Below are positions 11,281-23,828 of a DNA stretch of 45,491 nucleotides, piece by piece. A model generated the notes under the pieces. The model was not told where the DNA came from, made no database searches, and was given only the letters and a program-made list of their open reading frames with translations. A program made the position numbers and the translations under genes. The DNA is from Chromera velia (lineage: Eukaryota; Sar; Chromeraceae). The stretch lies in contig JAHBMJ010005917.1 in NCBI GenBank assembly GCA_018398765.1, forward strand, positions 9,937-55,427, in the 5' to 3' direction. Position 1 is the stretch's first letter. The number at the start of each line of letters is the position of its first letter.

Positions 11281-12928
11281 TCGATCCTCTTTCCCTGCAT
11301 GGCATTTGGTTGTTGAATTTGCGATCGAAGCGTCAGAGGATCATTAATTGCCAATACATCTTAGTAGCGCCGAAGCTTGTCACGATTTTTCTCCGCTTGT
11401 CTTTTTTTCGTATTGTGTTGAAGCCATCTGATGGTGTTATAAGTGAAAGCAGGGAGGTGTGCGAGCATGCAGCCATGAATTGTAAATTAAATGAGAACAA
11501 AGCTTCGTTCTCATTCCTACTCCTCAGCACACTTTGTTCATGCGGCTTTGCCGTTGCCCACCAAGCACTGGATCGTTGTGCTTGATTTTGGGCAAATGGT
11601 CACTGCTGTCGTCTCTTTTTTCTGTCTGCATGATCGGTGTTCGGTCTGTACAGAAAGCATTCTTTGTTGTGTCCTGCACGCGCTCTTTCTGTGCGTGTGC
11701 GCATCTGCGACGGCAAGAAATTGGGAGTCCTGCGGTGGCCGAATTCAATATGCAAGTTTCGAAAGGCATTCAGCTCTTTCGAGATGGACGCAGATCGAGC
11801 CGGGCCGCCTCGGGCGGTGCCGCTTCGCCGACATGTTCGGAGCATTGGTGCTGATAGATCATGATGTGAATTGTGATCCATGTTGATTTAAATTGCTTAG
11901 GCTGCAGCGACTCCGTATTGTTGAGAGGACCACTAGCTCTCGGTGAATGGTGAATGAGCAACTTTGAACTCCCCAACCTAGTCCCTAACCTACATTGGTC
12001 CTACAACACTTATTTCAACTGTAAACTTGAAGAAAAGGGTCAATGTTGGGATTCGGTGTACGTGCGTTTCATACTATGAGTCTACCTATGAATATCTAAC
12101 ACTTTTTGAAGTTTTTTTATTTAATTTTCTAATTTTTCTTTCATAACATGTGTGCATGGATGTATCATATATCATATATGCAATGAAAAACAATTTAGTG
12201 ATAATTGATAAATTAAACGAAATAAAACATATTCATCAGTTATGATAATATGTGTGTGGTCTATATATAATGTGTGGACAGTGCGGTTGAGTCCTACATA
12301 GCCTACCAATTAATAAATATGAATTAATTATAAAAAGTGACACTTAATTTCTATATTTGGATTTCTATGACATTTCTATTAAATTTCTATTGATTTCTAT
12401 CAGACTAACTATTTTTTTTTTTGCGTCGGCTATTAAATAGTATGGAACTAAAGACAAAACCACTAAACTAATTTTTATGATATTTCTATGAGATTTCTAT
12501 AACTTTTTCTACTAAATTTCTAAAACTTTTTCTAGGGAGGCAGCGGCCCTGGAGGCTACTGTCAGCTAGGTAAACACATGCCATCATGTGCCTTTGTTAC
12601 TCAACGGCATGCAAGTCTGATATAGCTGTTCTAAAAAAAGGTGGTAAAGTCTAACAGACATAATCTGAGACATTTTTTCTAAATATGTAGATTTACATTT
12701 AAATCTGAATAGTTAACTTTTGAATGTCACAAAGCAGCGCGGTTTTACTCATGGCTAGTCGTGGGATAGGCCTTTCCCGCTTTGGTCTACCATATATGCA
12801 TCTAGAGAATCATAGTAGAGATGCATCGATGAATGTTGTAATAAAATTAATTAAATAGATGCACCGACTTCAATGTGAGGACCAACCAGATATGACGAGC
12901 AGTATGCCATAGATATGGTATATAGCCA
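11281..12928. other. intergenic, no gene recognised
   Basis: The first 600 bases after the GH3 stop have mixed composition and probably include its 3' UTR. From about 11880 the DNA becomes AT-rich with many TTTCTAT-type repeats (12340-12540). Open frames at 11491-11886 show no motif or splice support. Confidence 0.6.
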
Positions 12929-13759
12929 TGTGTCCAGATAGTGACCATGTTTGATTTAATTATATTTGATTTGATTTGATTTGATTTAATTTGAGCTTTA
13001 ACCTCAAATATTTGATATTTGAGGTAAGATTTGAGGTTAACCTCTTAAGGTTCCTCACTGAATCACTGACTTACTGTCACTCTGATCATTTTTCTCATGA
13101 CAATAGTTATCAGAACATTTCTGATGTGTGTTTCAAAAATTTAAAAAAATATATATAAAATTATAACTTATCAGTTCCGTAAAAAAAATATGCCTGTGTG
13201 GCAGTGTATATACACTAGTCACTGAGACTCACTCTAGTACTAATAGAGATTAAGAACGTAAAATTGATAGATTTGAAATTGTATATGACTTTTTGTTGAT
13301 ACAATAAAGTTAGAACACGTACCAAAATTGAGGTGACATGTCTTTACGGGGTGTAAAATGTTTGCAGACGCTTAAAAAGGGGGCTGTAAAAGATGTTCTA
13401 GCACCAGAAAAGTCAACATAGCTGTTCGGGAAAACGTTCAGCTGATCGGTTTACCTCTGCATGAAGTAAAAAGAGATGAAACGTCAATTTCAGTGCAGCT
13501 CAAAACGTTTTTTTTTTTAGAGTAAACCATCAAGATTTAGGTTTTTTCATTTGAATCAGCATGCGTGACGGATTGGTACTTGCAAAAGTTTTTTCGGGAC
13601 CTTCATATTTGAGGTTGAAAGTCATATTAATCAAATATTTGATCGTATTTGATAGGTCTTTAAACACTAAGTCCTCCCTAACTGGATATTTGATTTGAGC
13701 TTAAGCCCTACCTCAAATCAAATCAAATCAAATCAAACATAGTCACTATGTCCAGACTG
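12929..13759. mobile_element. MITE-like inverted-repeat element, about 830 bp
   Basis: The left arm from about 12931 (TAGTGACCATGTTTGATTT, then TTTGA repeats) is the reverse complement, with one mismatch over 19 bases, of the right arm ending near 13755 (AAATCAAACATAGTCACTA). Both arms continue into TTTGA/TCAAA pentamer runs and a degenerate GTCCAGA-type end. The interior is AT-rich and has no coding frame. A non-autonomous DNA element or foldback is the simplest reading. No target-site duplication was confirmed. Confidence 0.55.
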
Positions 13760-15522
13760 GAATTCACACCAGAGACAAAGACCTACAAGGAGAATGCAGT
13801 GAGCAGGTAAACCCCACAAAAATTCGCCGGGGAATCCGCCGGAATCCGCTTCCTTATAAACAAACAAATCAATTATAAAACTTCTTCTTAGAAATCCATA
13901 TATCGTCTTCAAAGCTAACATTTAAGAATTTTAGACCCTTTTTCTCGATTTAATCCGACCAGCTTACCACAAAATCACTAAGAAACTTTTTGAAATCATC
14001 GGTATCATCAAATAATATAAAAAAATATATTCACTAAAATTTTTATAAAAGGGAAATAAGGGGACCGATCCTAAATTCGAAGGTACGGGACGCAATGCAT
14101 GGCCAAATTCAATCCTAAACAAGAATTAGGCTAAGTTGCAGTTCACTTTTGAAACTGGCGTATGTGAATAAAGATTGAACAAGGCAACCGGCCTAGAATT
14201 AAGACGACTTTATTAAGTTGTATTTATAAAATTATAATTAGGTTTCTAGTGCTTCTTCAATTTTTTTCAATCGAAGGGAGAGCGATTCCCTGCGTTCAAT
14301 TCAATCGAATTCCCTGAAGCAGAAAGTCTTTTGCGTTGCTCACTGGAGTCGCTGCTTTGAATAAGATGCTCAGGAGATGAAAGACTGAGTCTTTTCGGCG
14401 CAAAGATGCGCATGGATCAACTTTGAATAAGATGCTCTTTCCGCGCACTTGGTTCTGCGCTCAGGACTCTCAAAGATCAGTTGCTCCTCGAAGATTAACC
14501 TGTCATTGAGAGGCAAGTGAACATAACATTGTGAAGTTTTTGTATACCTCTCCAGCTCCAAACTGACGAATTGTATCAAACTGACCGGCGAGTCACTCTT
14601 GAAGGCGGAAGTCCTGCAAAGCAAAGAAAAGATTCTTTTCTTCTGTGCTCAAGCTTTTCGATCCACGCAAGCAAAGGCGAGCAGAGGGGCACCTGAACCG
14701 ACGTTTCCGAAAATTGAACCCCTCCCTTCAGAGTTTTGTTCTCCTCACAATTGCACACGGCACGATGTCGCACCCCCTGCACGATTCAAAGAAGGTCTTA
14801 TTTTGGGGATTTGCAAAGATGAGAATCCATCGTGGTAAAAGCGCTTCCCTACGATGGACTTGCCCCGATGTTCAGTTTGCCAACAATGACGTCGTTGGCC
14901 CCCGCCATCATCGCGATGACGAAGAGTCGCATGACGAAGATGACGAAGAGTCGCATGGCTCTTGACTCCTGATTGATCGGCTCGACGGACAGAGGCGATC
15001 TCTGGTCGAAAAGGATAGAATGAGAGGCCACTGAGATCGAAGTGCTCACAAATCAGAATGACACTGCGTGACTTAATTGATCAGAGGTGTGCGGATTGCC
15101 TGCGATCGAAAGTTGGAAACTTGCAGAGGCTAATATCCGCTATCAACAGTACATCCCTCAGGGGCCTGTCTGTATCCCACAGTACATCCCTGCTTGTACG
15201 TATCGGCGGGAAACGCACGCACTATAGCCTGCATATGAAGTTATACCCGGCCTTTCTGTATGATGCTGCAACACTGCGACAAATCAGGCTGCGCAACGTA
15301 GTTCATCATTCGATTGAAGCGCCTTCAAAGGTGTATATACCAAGGCGCACTGCAACACATTCAAGTCTTCCAAACCAAGAGGGGGAATAGAAGTGAAGCA
15401 CCGTCATCCCTGGTCACTCTTTGCCTATATACATATCGATGTACTGCACACAATGGATCGAGCATTGAGAGGACCGATCGAGAGTGCACAATGAGTGCAC
15501 ATGTGAATGAGAAAGGCTAAGT
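13760..15522. other. intergenic, no gene recognised
   Basis: AT-rich to 14280, then more balanced. TTTGAATAAGATGCTC occurs twice (14356 and 14421). Open frames at 14599-14965 and 15058-15390 have no recognisable domain, signal peptide or splice signals, so no gene is called. Confidence 0.5.
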
Positions 15523-15658
15523 TGCATGCATGCAATGTTGCGGATGTGCATGCATGTTGCGGCAATTTGCAACACGCGCGTGTTGCACGCGCGTGCATGC
15601 CGCGCGCCCGGCCCGCATTAATTTGGGGCGGCCGGCGGCGCCGCGGGCCATGCATGCA
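15523..15658. promoter_or_regulatory. TGCATGCA and CGCG palindrome cluster upstream of ankyrin gene
   Basis: TGCATGCA occurs at 15523-15530, 15547-15554 and 15651-15658, separated by CACGCGCGTG- and GGCGCC-type palindromes. The cluster lies 208-343 bases before the ankyrin-gene ATG (15866). Regulatory role is inferred from the same motif in apicomplexan promoters. Confidence 0.45.
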
Positions 15659-15865
15659 TCATTGCGAGACAATGCGAGACAGCTGCCGATTCGACGTTTC
15701 CACGATGTTCCATCACTTCGGCTACACCGGCCTATAGACAAATCGTGGAGTCTGAGACACAGTTTACGGCTCATACTCCACCCTGCCATTGCTGATACTG
15801 TGGACATTATCTGATCGTCTTCTTCGCGGGTCTTCAGGAAGGTTTGAGTATCACAAAATCCTGCC

Positions 15866-18800
15866 ATGGAGAAAGTGCTCAAGTGTATTGCGAAAGGGGA
15901 CGAGGACGCCCTCGCGCGTGCCCTCGGTGATCTTCCTGACCCAAACGCTTTTGGAAAGAAGAAGCTTGCTCCCATTCATGCGGCTGTTCAATCCCAGGAC
16001 TCAACCATCCTTTCTGTGGTCCTAGAGGATAAGCGGGTCGATGTGAACCTGCAGGATGTTAGTTATCTTCGCCCCTCCGGCTTTTCTGGAAGTTCTACAT
16101 CTCTGTCTCCATAGCAAGCCCCACCGTTCCTGTGTGTGCAGCAAGATGCCGGGCTTACACCCCTGATTCACTGCGCAACCTCATCTGCAACTGGAGACGA
16201 GCACGCTGCTGCCGCCTGTCAGTGGCCTCTTCGGTTTCCGTACCAGGCTTGACTGCTTTTGCAACCCAACTCCGTCTCACTTGTAGCTGTTTGCAGTGTT
16301 GAAGGCCGGCGCAAAGATCAACAACACGGATGTCGGCGGCAGGACAGTTCTGCACTGGGCTGCAAGTGGGTCCAAAACGCTTGATCTGTTTTGCATGAAC
16401 ATGATTTTGCCGAAGGCCGTCGTGAGCGAGTTTGTTGGGTCTGTCTGCTTTGTCAGCGTGCCGTCAGACCGGGGGCCAGTGCAGGAGAACGAACCAGCAA
16501 TAGATGCAAGAAAGAGTAGGAGTGACAGAGCAATAGAAAGGTTGGAAGGAGCAAGGCGTTGCCGCTGTCTCACTCTCTACCAGGTCCTCTCTTGTCTGCG
16601 GGGAACGTGGAGATAAGGAAGTGTAGCCGCTGTGTATCATCAGGTGCGCTTTCGAAAGGAGGCCTCTATCGTCGCTTTCCACAGAAGCAACGCGCACATC
16701 TCCGTCAGCATCACTCCCTGTTTTCTTGTGCGGGGCTGATGCCGGAAGTAGGCTGCTGGAAGGAGCAGACTGAATGCTGAGAAGCAAAACTGGCGGGACG
16801 GCTGCGTCACCCGTGCGGCCGGGAGATCGAAACAGGAACTTCCCAATGAATCAGATGCAGAAATAGAAAAGAAAAGCAAGGCATGGCAATGTGTTTGCAG
16901 AGATGGGGCAAGAGGACTTCATCACGTTTCTCCTGAAGCGGCAAGCCAAGCTTGATCTCCAGGACAATGAGGGAAGTGAGTTTCTTGTACTGCAGATGAT
17001 ACGGGGTGGAAATGGGCGTGCCAGCCCGCCAAGCAGGAAACCCTTCGTCAATGTCAATACAAGTGCCCCGTCTGATGAGTTCTTAATTTTGTGAAAGTGC
17101 AAGGATGCTAAAGTGCCCTGAAGTATCCTCCCTGTTGACTCATCACTCTTCGATCAGCTGACTGCACCGATGCCCGCGCTCGCACAAAATATTATATTCT
17201 TATAAGGTATTAGATCCAAGAGTTTTCATTCCTTCTGTCCTATTGCAGAAACGGCACTGATGTCTGCCCTTGAGGACGGCCAGGGAGAGGCAGGTTTGTG
17301 AGCCAGCCAACTTGTTTGTTTGGGGACTCTGCGTTTCACTTGTTTGTTTGGGGACTCCGCGTTTCATTTGTTTGTTTGGGGACTCCGCGTTTCACTTTTT
17401 TGTTTGGGGACTCCGCGTTTCACTTGTTTGTTTGGGGACTCCGCGTTTCATTTGTTTGTTTGGGGACTCCGCGTTTCAGACGGTCCAAAGGCATTTATTT
17501 CGTGGACGTTTTCGTCTGAACTGCTTCAATTGGAAAAAGCTGCTTCACAGCTCTTTGCGATAAAGACCCTTTGCCTATAGACCGCTTTGAACGTGAATTC
17601 TCTCAATTCCTTTCCTGATTCGGGGGGTCTCATGATCTGTCTGCTGAGTCTTTATTCGTTTCTCTCTGCACCCCGTTGTGCAGCGCTTCTTTTTGTCAGC
17701 AAGGGCGCAGAGGTGAACCTGAAGGATGAAGAGGGCAAAACTGCTCTGTAAGTCTCAGGGGACAAAGAAACCAGGGAGTGATTTTTTGTTTTCATTTTTC
17801 GTATTTTGTACATTCATTGCCACTCTTTCGTCCCCGTCGCTTCTTCCGTCGCATGTTTGCGTCCCGCCCAAACGACAAGCCGATCCTCCACGTTAATTTG
17901 TGAAAAACCCCAGGAGGATGATCTGAAGATTCGCCTGTCTCTGATCCGCCGTGATCCCTCCCTGTAACTTTCTTCTCAGGCTGATCGCAATCGAGCGTCG
18001 TCTGCCGAACGTCTGCATGGAGATCCTTGCCCCTCCTGAGGCGGGCTCCTTGAAGAAAGAATGCGATCGGAGCGTGCAGAAGGACGCACAGGGGAACGGA
18101 CCGCTTCACTATTGTCGACGGCTTGTGAGTCAGGCAGGCAGAAAGGAAGCAGTTCGAGTGGTTTCGAATTTGTTTTATGCTCGATGAACGCGTTTTATCT
18201 CATTTCTGACGCCCACTCTGCCGTGACGTCTAATTCTTAGTAGGTGTCTTGGAATTACACTGGTTGCACTTGTTTCCCTCCTGTGTCCATTCAAAGGCTT
18301 CGTGCAAATGTCCTGAATTCCTCTACGGAGAGAAAAGAAAGACATAATATGACTCCCGCGTGCCGTGCCGAACTCCACGAGAGAAGGTGCCTATCCCATC
18401 TCTGAGTACTGTTCCTGTTGCTGTCTCTGCTCATCATGCGTGCTCACGGACTTCCTTTCTGCGCGCGGGGACTTTTTTCCTTTCGGACAGGCTCTCGACG
18501 GTCTCGCGTCTATCTTGGAGAAGAAGGGATTCAGCCCCAATGAGACCAATGCAGCGGGACAAGTTCCGGAGGATTTCGTCAAAGAGAGAAAGAAGAAGGA
18601 AGAAGTCAGTCGGTTGAAAAGAAAGAAAGAAAAAAACATTGTAACTCATTTTTGTCTCAGGTTTCTTTGTTTTCGCATTCTCAGAATCACTTCTCGGGTA
18701 AATGTTCGGAATCCACTGAATACAGAGCAATGCCAGTTAGTACCATGGCTTTGATCTTTGCATATGCATTCACTGCGCTGGCAGTCTTGTCTCTTCGCCT

Positions 18801-21593
18801 CTTCGTCTACAGCAGTTGATGAACAAAGGAAACGAGACCAACAAGACAAAAGAGATGCTCAATTGTTTGCATTCCCTGGTCAATTTTCAAATGCTGACAA
18901 ACCATCAGACATCCCGTGAGTACACACACTGATTTGCTGACTGTTTGATTTCATGCAAGAGCGCGCGCGCGCGGTTTATTCTTGCGATGATGCCTTGGCC
19001 GTCGAACCTATAAGTGCCCTCCACGCTGCACAGGTGTCAGACCAAAACAACTCGCACTACACACACGTTACTAGGCATACACGTATTGACAGCAACAGCC
19101 GACACGCGTTGAGACGCTGCGTACACCTTCATATCCAATCAGCGGCACTCATTCATACAGAAAAGACAATCAGAGGTGAAAACAAAATTAAAAGGGTGAC
19201 GCCAAGAACTTTCTTGGACGTTGTGTGTGTCAACATGCGCTTAATTTATTGTATTTCCCTCGTCTCTTCTGCGCAAAGCAAACGAAACAGCAAGAGCTTT
19301 TCCCCCTCATATTCGTCCACTGTTCATTTCTCTGTCTGCAGGAAGCAAAACAGGAGAAAATCCAAGCCAAACAGGTCAGTGTGGTGAATCTCTCTTCGCC
19401 TCTTTTTCTCTTGCCCGTTTTGTTTTTTGTCCTCACCTTCGTGCGCATGTCGGTTGGTTGGAAAGTCTCGTCTTTCTTTCCTGCGCCGAGCTGCTCCCAG
19501 CTTTTTCATAAGTGTCTCGATCCGTACCCTCGATCTTTCTGCATGCGTCCTTGAATTAAGCCTTCTGAGAGTTTGCGCAGTAGATGTCCAGGAATTACAC
19601 CTTTCCCTTCCATCTTTTTTGTTCCTGTATGCAGGACAAACAAGTGAGGAAGAGACACCAGGCAGAGGCGGCGCTCGAAGCTACAGGTAGGTGGTGCTTC
19701 TATTATTCTGTTTTTCTCTGTATCAGCTGGCTGGCTAAAACAAAATGCGTGCGGCCTGCCGTCACTCACGCAAACGCAAAACAGGCAGTCACTCGATCTT
19801 ACGCACAGCCATTTATTTGCTCAGACCGTAGTGTGACTGTCGCACAGCCATTTATTTGTTCAGATCATGGTGTGACTGTCGACAGACTCTGCAATGTATG
19901 GAAAGTAGAAAGGTGATGGAGAGTTACTTCGTCACTCCTCTTCTCTCCTTTTGCCCCGCTCCTTTGCGTCAAGTGTTCTTTTTATGCATCTTCGCATTCG
20001 TCGTCGGGCGTTGGTCGTCGTGGTTTCATTTCTCTTTCTTTATTTTCAATCTGCCTACTCCCCACTTTTCCCTTCCTTTCCTGATTCCCTCGACTCGTCG
20101 CCCCTCTTTTTCGTTTTTTTTCTCTCCGTCAGCGTGCAGGTTCAAAGAGAGCCTGCAGAGAAATGGTCTTTCCTTCAACGGATAAGTCTGTTCTATGTCT
20201 GTTTGTGTGCAGAGGTGACGGCTTTCTGTAGAGACGCCGGCGTCTCTCAAGAAACCATCGAGGCCCTCTTCGCAAAGAAATACAAGTCAGTCAGGCTGGC
20301 AGGGAGGCAGTTGAGACCGTGTTCCGTCCTTTTTTTGGCTCCTCTTTCTGCTTGTCGTTCTCTCTGCTTGACGTACTGGTCGTCTCCATCAATTTGCATT
20401 TGATTTTTCCTCCCTGCCTGCCTGCCTGCCCGCCTGGCTGCAGGTTTGTCGACGACGCGTTCCTGGGCCTCGAGGAGAATGACTTCAAAAAGATTGGGGT
20501 GAAGAACAAAGAGGACGTCGAGAAGATCTTCGAGGTGGGTGGGCGAGGCGGACAATTGAACTAACGCATTTTGTTGTATAGATACTGCGATAAGTAACGC
20601 GCCACCTATTGCTGGAGAGTGAGTCGGTTGAAGGATGCTTGTAAGAAACACTGGCAGGAAAAACGTTTGGCGGTGGACTGAAGGAAGGAGGGAAGAAAGG
20701 GAGGAACAGACGAGGCATGGAGATCAAATGTGTCTCAGAATCCGTCACATCTGAGTGTTGAGGTCTCATAGGGTCAGGCGCCTCCCCTATCTCTCTATCT
20801 TTATTATCTCTCCTTTTTTTTTAGAAAGGGAATTTCCAGGTCTCCTTCATACCCGCTCTCGTTTTGACTTCTTTTTTCATGCACTTGAATGAGGTGGATT
20901 TTCTTTTGTGTTGACCGGTATTGACTTGAAGTGAAACATTCTTTGTTGAATGGAGAGTCTAGGATTCAAAAAATACGCTTTCTCGACGGCTTAATTTTCT
21001 TTTTTTTTGTTCATTATCTATCTTATGGGCTTGAACCGTTGTGATGCCCACTACTGCTCTGCAGAAATTTCGTCAGAAGGAAGAGGCTGAGCGTGAAGCG
21101 GGTGAGTCTCCATGTGAAACCTGGTCTTGTCTTGCGTGTATCGATATTCGAACAACACGTCTGCGGAAATGATCTCTGGCACATGTGCACACAAACGCTC
21201 AGTTTGATTGATTGGTCTGCTTTTCTGAATTTGGCTTCTTCTGTGGTTTCTGTACCAGACGTCGTTTACTCATGATGCCTGTCCCTTTTTTGTTCGCGTG
21301 CTTGATCTCTGTGTTAATGCTTTTCTTCATCGCTGTTTCCGTACCGTTGCTTTACCAGTGATTTTTGATGCGCTCACTGTTTTCTTTGTTTGTTTGTTTG
21401 TTTGTTTCCAGAGGAGGAGGAGCTGCGGAGACAGGTAGAGGAGATTGAGAGTCAAAAGAGGAAGAACGCCTTCATCGCGTTCGGTGAGTCAAAGCTGCGT
21501 TCAACAGGAGTCCCTCTCTTTCCGTCTCTCCCCAATCTCTCCCTCCACATTCCCTTTTTGATGCACTTTCTTCTCTTTCTACTCTCTGTCTCC

Positions 21594-21628
<35 letters not shown>

Positions 21629-22305
21629 CGCGCGCGCGTGTGTGTATGTGTGTATGAGTGAGTGAGTGAGTGAGTGTCTATCTGTCTGTGTTTCTGTCTG
21701 TGTAGAGGAGGGAAAGAAACCATATAGTCTGTCTATGCCTGTCTGTGTCTGTTCATGTTTCTGTCTGTCTCTGTCTATCTGTCTGTCTGCCTGTCTGTCT
21801 GTCTGTTGTATTAGTATAATGTTGTACACATCAGTAAGAGCAGAAGAAAAAACAAAGCATACAGTTTGTCTGGTTGTCTGAAAACATAGAATGTGCCTGC
21901 CTGAGAAAGGAAGCAAACATAAAGGCAGTCTGTGTGGATGCCAGTGCGTGTATGCCGCGTGAAGATTATGTGGAACTCTCCAGCTGTGTGACACGTCTTT
22001 CTCCTTTTCTCACTGCCACCACTTTGCTGTATCGCAATGTTGAATGGGAAGAATAGCTGTGTGTGGGGTGTTCACAAGTTCTTCGGGGGGCTCATTCTTT
22101 CAGAGAACGTTCTTTGTAAATCGCAAACGGTTTTCAATGGGATTGGGTGGGAATGTGTTTGTCTCTCGTGACTCAAACAAACTTACGTAAGCTGATTCAT
22201 GCGTCGGTGACTGCAGGATTCATCGTCCTCGTCTTCCTGGTCGTCTACATCGTGCTTTCGTACTTCATCAACATGAAGAGCAGGGGTCGAGGTGGAGGAC
22301 GCTAG
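15866..22305 (+). CDS. ankyrin-repeat, SAM-like, coiled-coil protein with C-terminal membrane anchor
   Basis: Exons read by phase: 15866-16057, 16142-16217, 16297-16365, 16901-16975, 17249-17293, 17684-17747, 17980-18124, 18491-18604; then 19342-19374, 19635-19686, 20213-20285, 20444-20534, 21065-21101, 21412-21483, 22217-22305 (TAG). The first eight give 260 aa with ankyrin repeats: LLKAGAKINNTDVGGRTVLH, LLKRQAKLDLQDNEGKTAL, VSKGAEVNLKDEEGKTAL and KKGFSPNETNAAGQ. The last seven give 148 aa: a charged helix, a SAM-like fold (FCRDAGVSQETIEALFAKKY ... LEENDFKKIGVKNKEDVEKI), a Glu/Arg-rich coiled coil, and one hydrophobic helix (GFIVLVFLVVYIVLSYFI) ending MKSRGRGGGR. The middle (18605-19341) is not settled: 18813-18880 or 18813-18915 is probably exonic, but the phases do not close with one exon. 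Likely a tail-anchored scaffold facing the cytosol; partner unknown. Confidence 0.82.
17312..17478 (+). repeat. 28-bp minisatellite, six units, in an intron
   Basis: Six units of TTTGTTTGGGGACTCCGCGT plus TTCA(C/T)T. GGGGACTC starts at 17322, 17350, 17378, 17406, 17434 and 17462, an exact period of 28. It lies inside the intron 17294-17683 of the ankyrin gene. All three forward frames stay open across it, which is a by-product of the unit. Confidence 0.93.
19803..19880 (+). repeat. two-unit 39-bp tandem repeat in an intron
   Basis: GCACAGCCATTTATTTG begins at 19803 and 19842; the two 39-bp units differ at a few positions, mostly transitions. It lies in the intron 19687-20212. Confidence 0.85.
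21590..21800. repeat. CT, GT, GAGT and CTGT simple repeats in last intron
   Basis: Successive CT, GT/GC, GAGT and CTGT tracts inside the 733-bp last intron (21484-22216) of the ankyrin gene. Confidence 0.85.
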
Positions 22306-23226
22306 CTAGACTGTGGGCGGCACGCGATTTTGGTACAGTACACGCTGCGGCCTTCTGGCCTGAAGATGCGCACTGGCAGGAAGACGCTCAAAATCGAAAG
22401 GCCCGACGTCTTGTCACGTTTCCAGCGGAGACTTTCGCCCATAACCTCGTTACAGCTGCTGATTCCAGCAACATTCCGTGGCCAAAAAAGGCGGAGCATT
22501 GACGTGGTTTTTGTCTGTACAAGGCTTTCGTTTAGGTTTTTATACCGGTCTAGATACCGGTTTTTGTGCGTGTAAGTGGATGTTAGTGCGAACCCCGCTG
22601 TAAGATGGTATCCAGATCTATAGTTTCAAAAGTTACCATTAATTCAACGTGAAATACTCAAGAGGTAAAATTAGGTACTAGATCATCATCATCATCATAA
22701 GACTGGGCACTAAGCTACTATACGTGGCATCTCGACTAATTTTAGCTGCGCACTTCTAATATGCTTCATTATATCGTCAATTATATCGATATGTCACATT
22801 CATTGATTGATTGATTGCTTGATTGATTGATTAATATTATGATGACATATTAATATTCAAATTTGTATACTCTTACTCTTAAATATTTCAAAGACGTACG
22901 GCTATTATTACTAAAGGAGTCTTGATAAGTTTGGCTTGGCACAAGTTTTGCCTAGAGTTTTGCTAGGAGTTTTGCCCCTATCCACTGGTAGTCAATAATT
23001 CGCAGGGAACAATTTCGGTGATTTCCCTAATGATTTCCTCAAAAAGCGGGAAACTAAGGCTAGAACTAAGGCTTAGGCCCGGGCTAGCAGGGCTAGCGCT
23101 TGATTAGGCAGGAAAATTCATGCGTCTAACGGGACTCTAACGGAGTCTGACCCCGTTACCAGTTTTTTGCAATCAACACGCGTACATCTAGCCGTAGTAT
23201 ACGCCAACTGCTTATATGTTGTCAGA
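22306..23226. other. intergenic, no gene recognised
   Basis: Includes the probable 3' UTR of the ankyrin gene, a TTGA tetranucleotide run at about 22803-22832, and AT-rich DNA up to the retrotransposon. The frame at 22330-22575 is only readable by passing the ankyrin-gene TAG and shows no motif. Confidence 0.5.
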
Positions 23227-23232
23227 CTCTAT

Positions 23233-23811
23233 CATAATATTTCAGAAGCATGCTGCTCCTGTTCTTTGCTTGTCGATGCGCACTTCTTTTATCTCTTTCC
23301 GTTTGGTAAGGGGCGCATGCCGTGCAAATTGATTTTTAAAGCGCGTAAGTCCCCATCCGGATCCTTAAATACTGCGTGCGCCACCACTGGTCGGCTTGCC
23401 TCACGCATGATATTCATCTTTCCATGCACTTCTCTCTTTGACTGATCCCGGCTCGTCTCTCCTATCAGTGATTGCACGTTGAGTGACGCATGCTGAGTCC
23501 CAATTGTTTACGCAAGTGATTGCCATCCTTGGAACTCTTTTACTTCTCGTTTGGGGCTTTCCAGGGTTCCCGCACGCAGGGACTCCGTCAAGCGTCTCCT
23601 CTCGCATCCATTTTGATTCACAAAATTTCTTATTGTTTTATCTCGAGCGATTGCTAGAATTGAACGTTTCTCCTCTCGGAGTGGCTCTCTGCTTGCCATT
23701 CTATAACAACTTTCTCTAGAATAAGGACCTACGGATCGATTTTTTCGTGAATCTTTATTTCTGTCTTCATGTGTAGCTAGATATTCGTTCTTATAGTCTA
23801 GTACACATCTC
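23233..23811 (+). repeat. 5' LTR
   Basis: Aligns without gaps to 29992-30570, with about 6.6% difference by hand count, nearly all transitions. The ends (CATAAT...CATCTC) are not the usual TG...CA. They are set by the flanking CTCTAT and by the primer-binding site starting one base after the LTR. Confidence 0.9.
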
Positions 23812-23812
23812 A

Positions 23813-23828
23813 TGGTGCCGGCTCCCGC
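23813..23828 (+). promoter_or_regulatory. primer-binding site
   Basis: TGGTGCCGGCTCCCGC starts one base after the 5' LTR. Its complement ends in CCA and fits the layout of a tRNA 3' end: 5-nt T-stem strand, 7-nt acceptor strand, A, CCA. Which tRNA was not determined. Confidence 0.65.

Noticed and set aside
11491-11886. 131-codon open frame after the GH3 gene
   Set aside because: Several overlapping frames on both strands are equally long, there is no recognisable domain, and it is probably 3' UTR.
15058-15390. 110-codon open frame between genes
   Set aside because: No motif, signal peptide, splice structure or composition shift; chance frames of this size are expected here.
17270-17580. Repeat protein encoded by the 28-bp minisatellite, or a CRISPR-like array
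   Set aside because: It lies within a well-supported intron, the repeat is directly tandem without spacers, and all three frames are equally open.
22303-22575. Read-through extension of the ankyrin protein past its TAG
   Set aside because: The protein ends naturally after a membrane anchor and basic tail; the extension has no motif, and other host genes use TAG as a stop.
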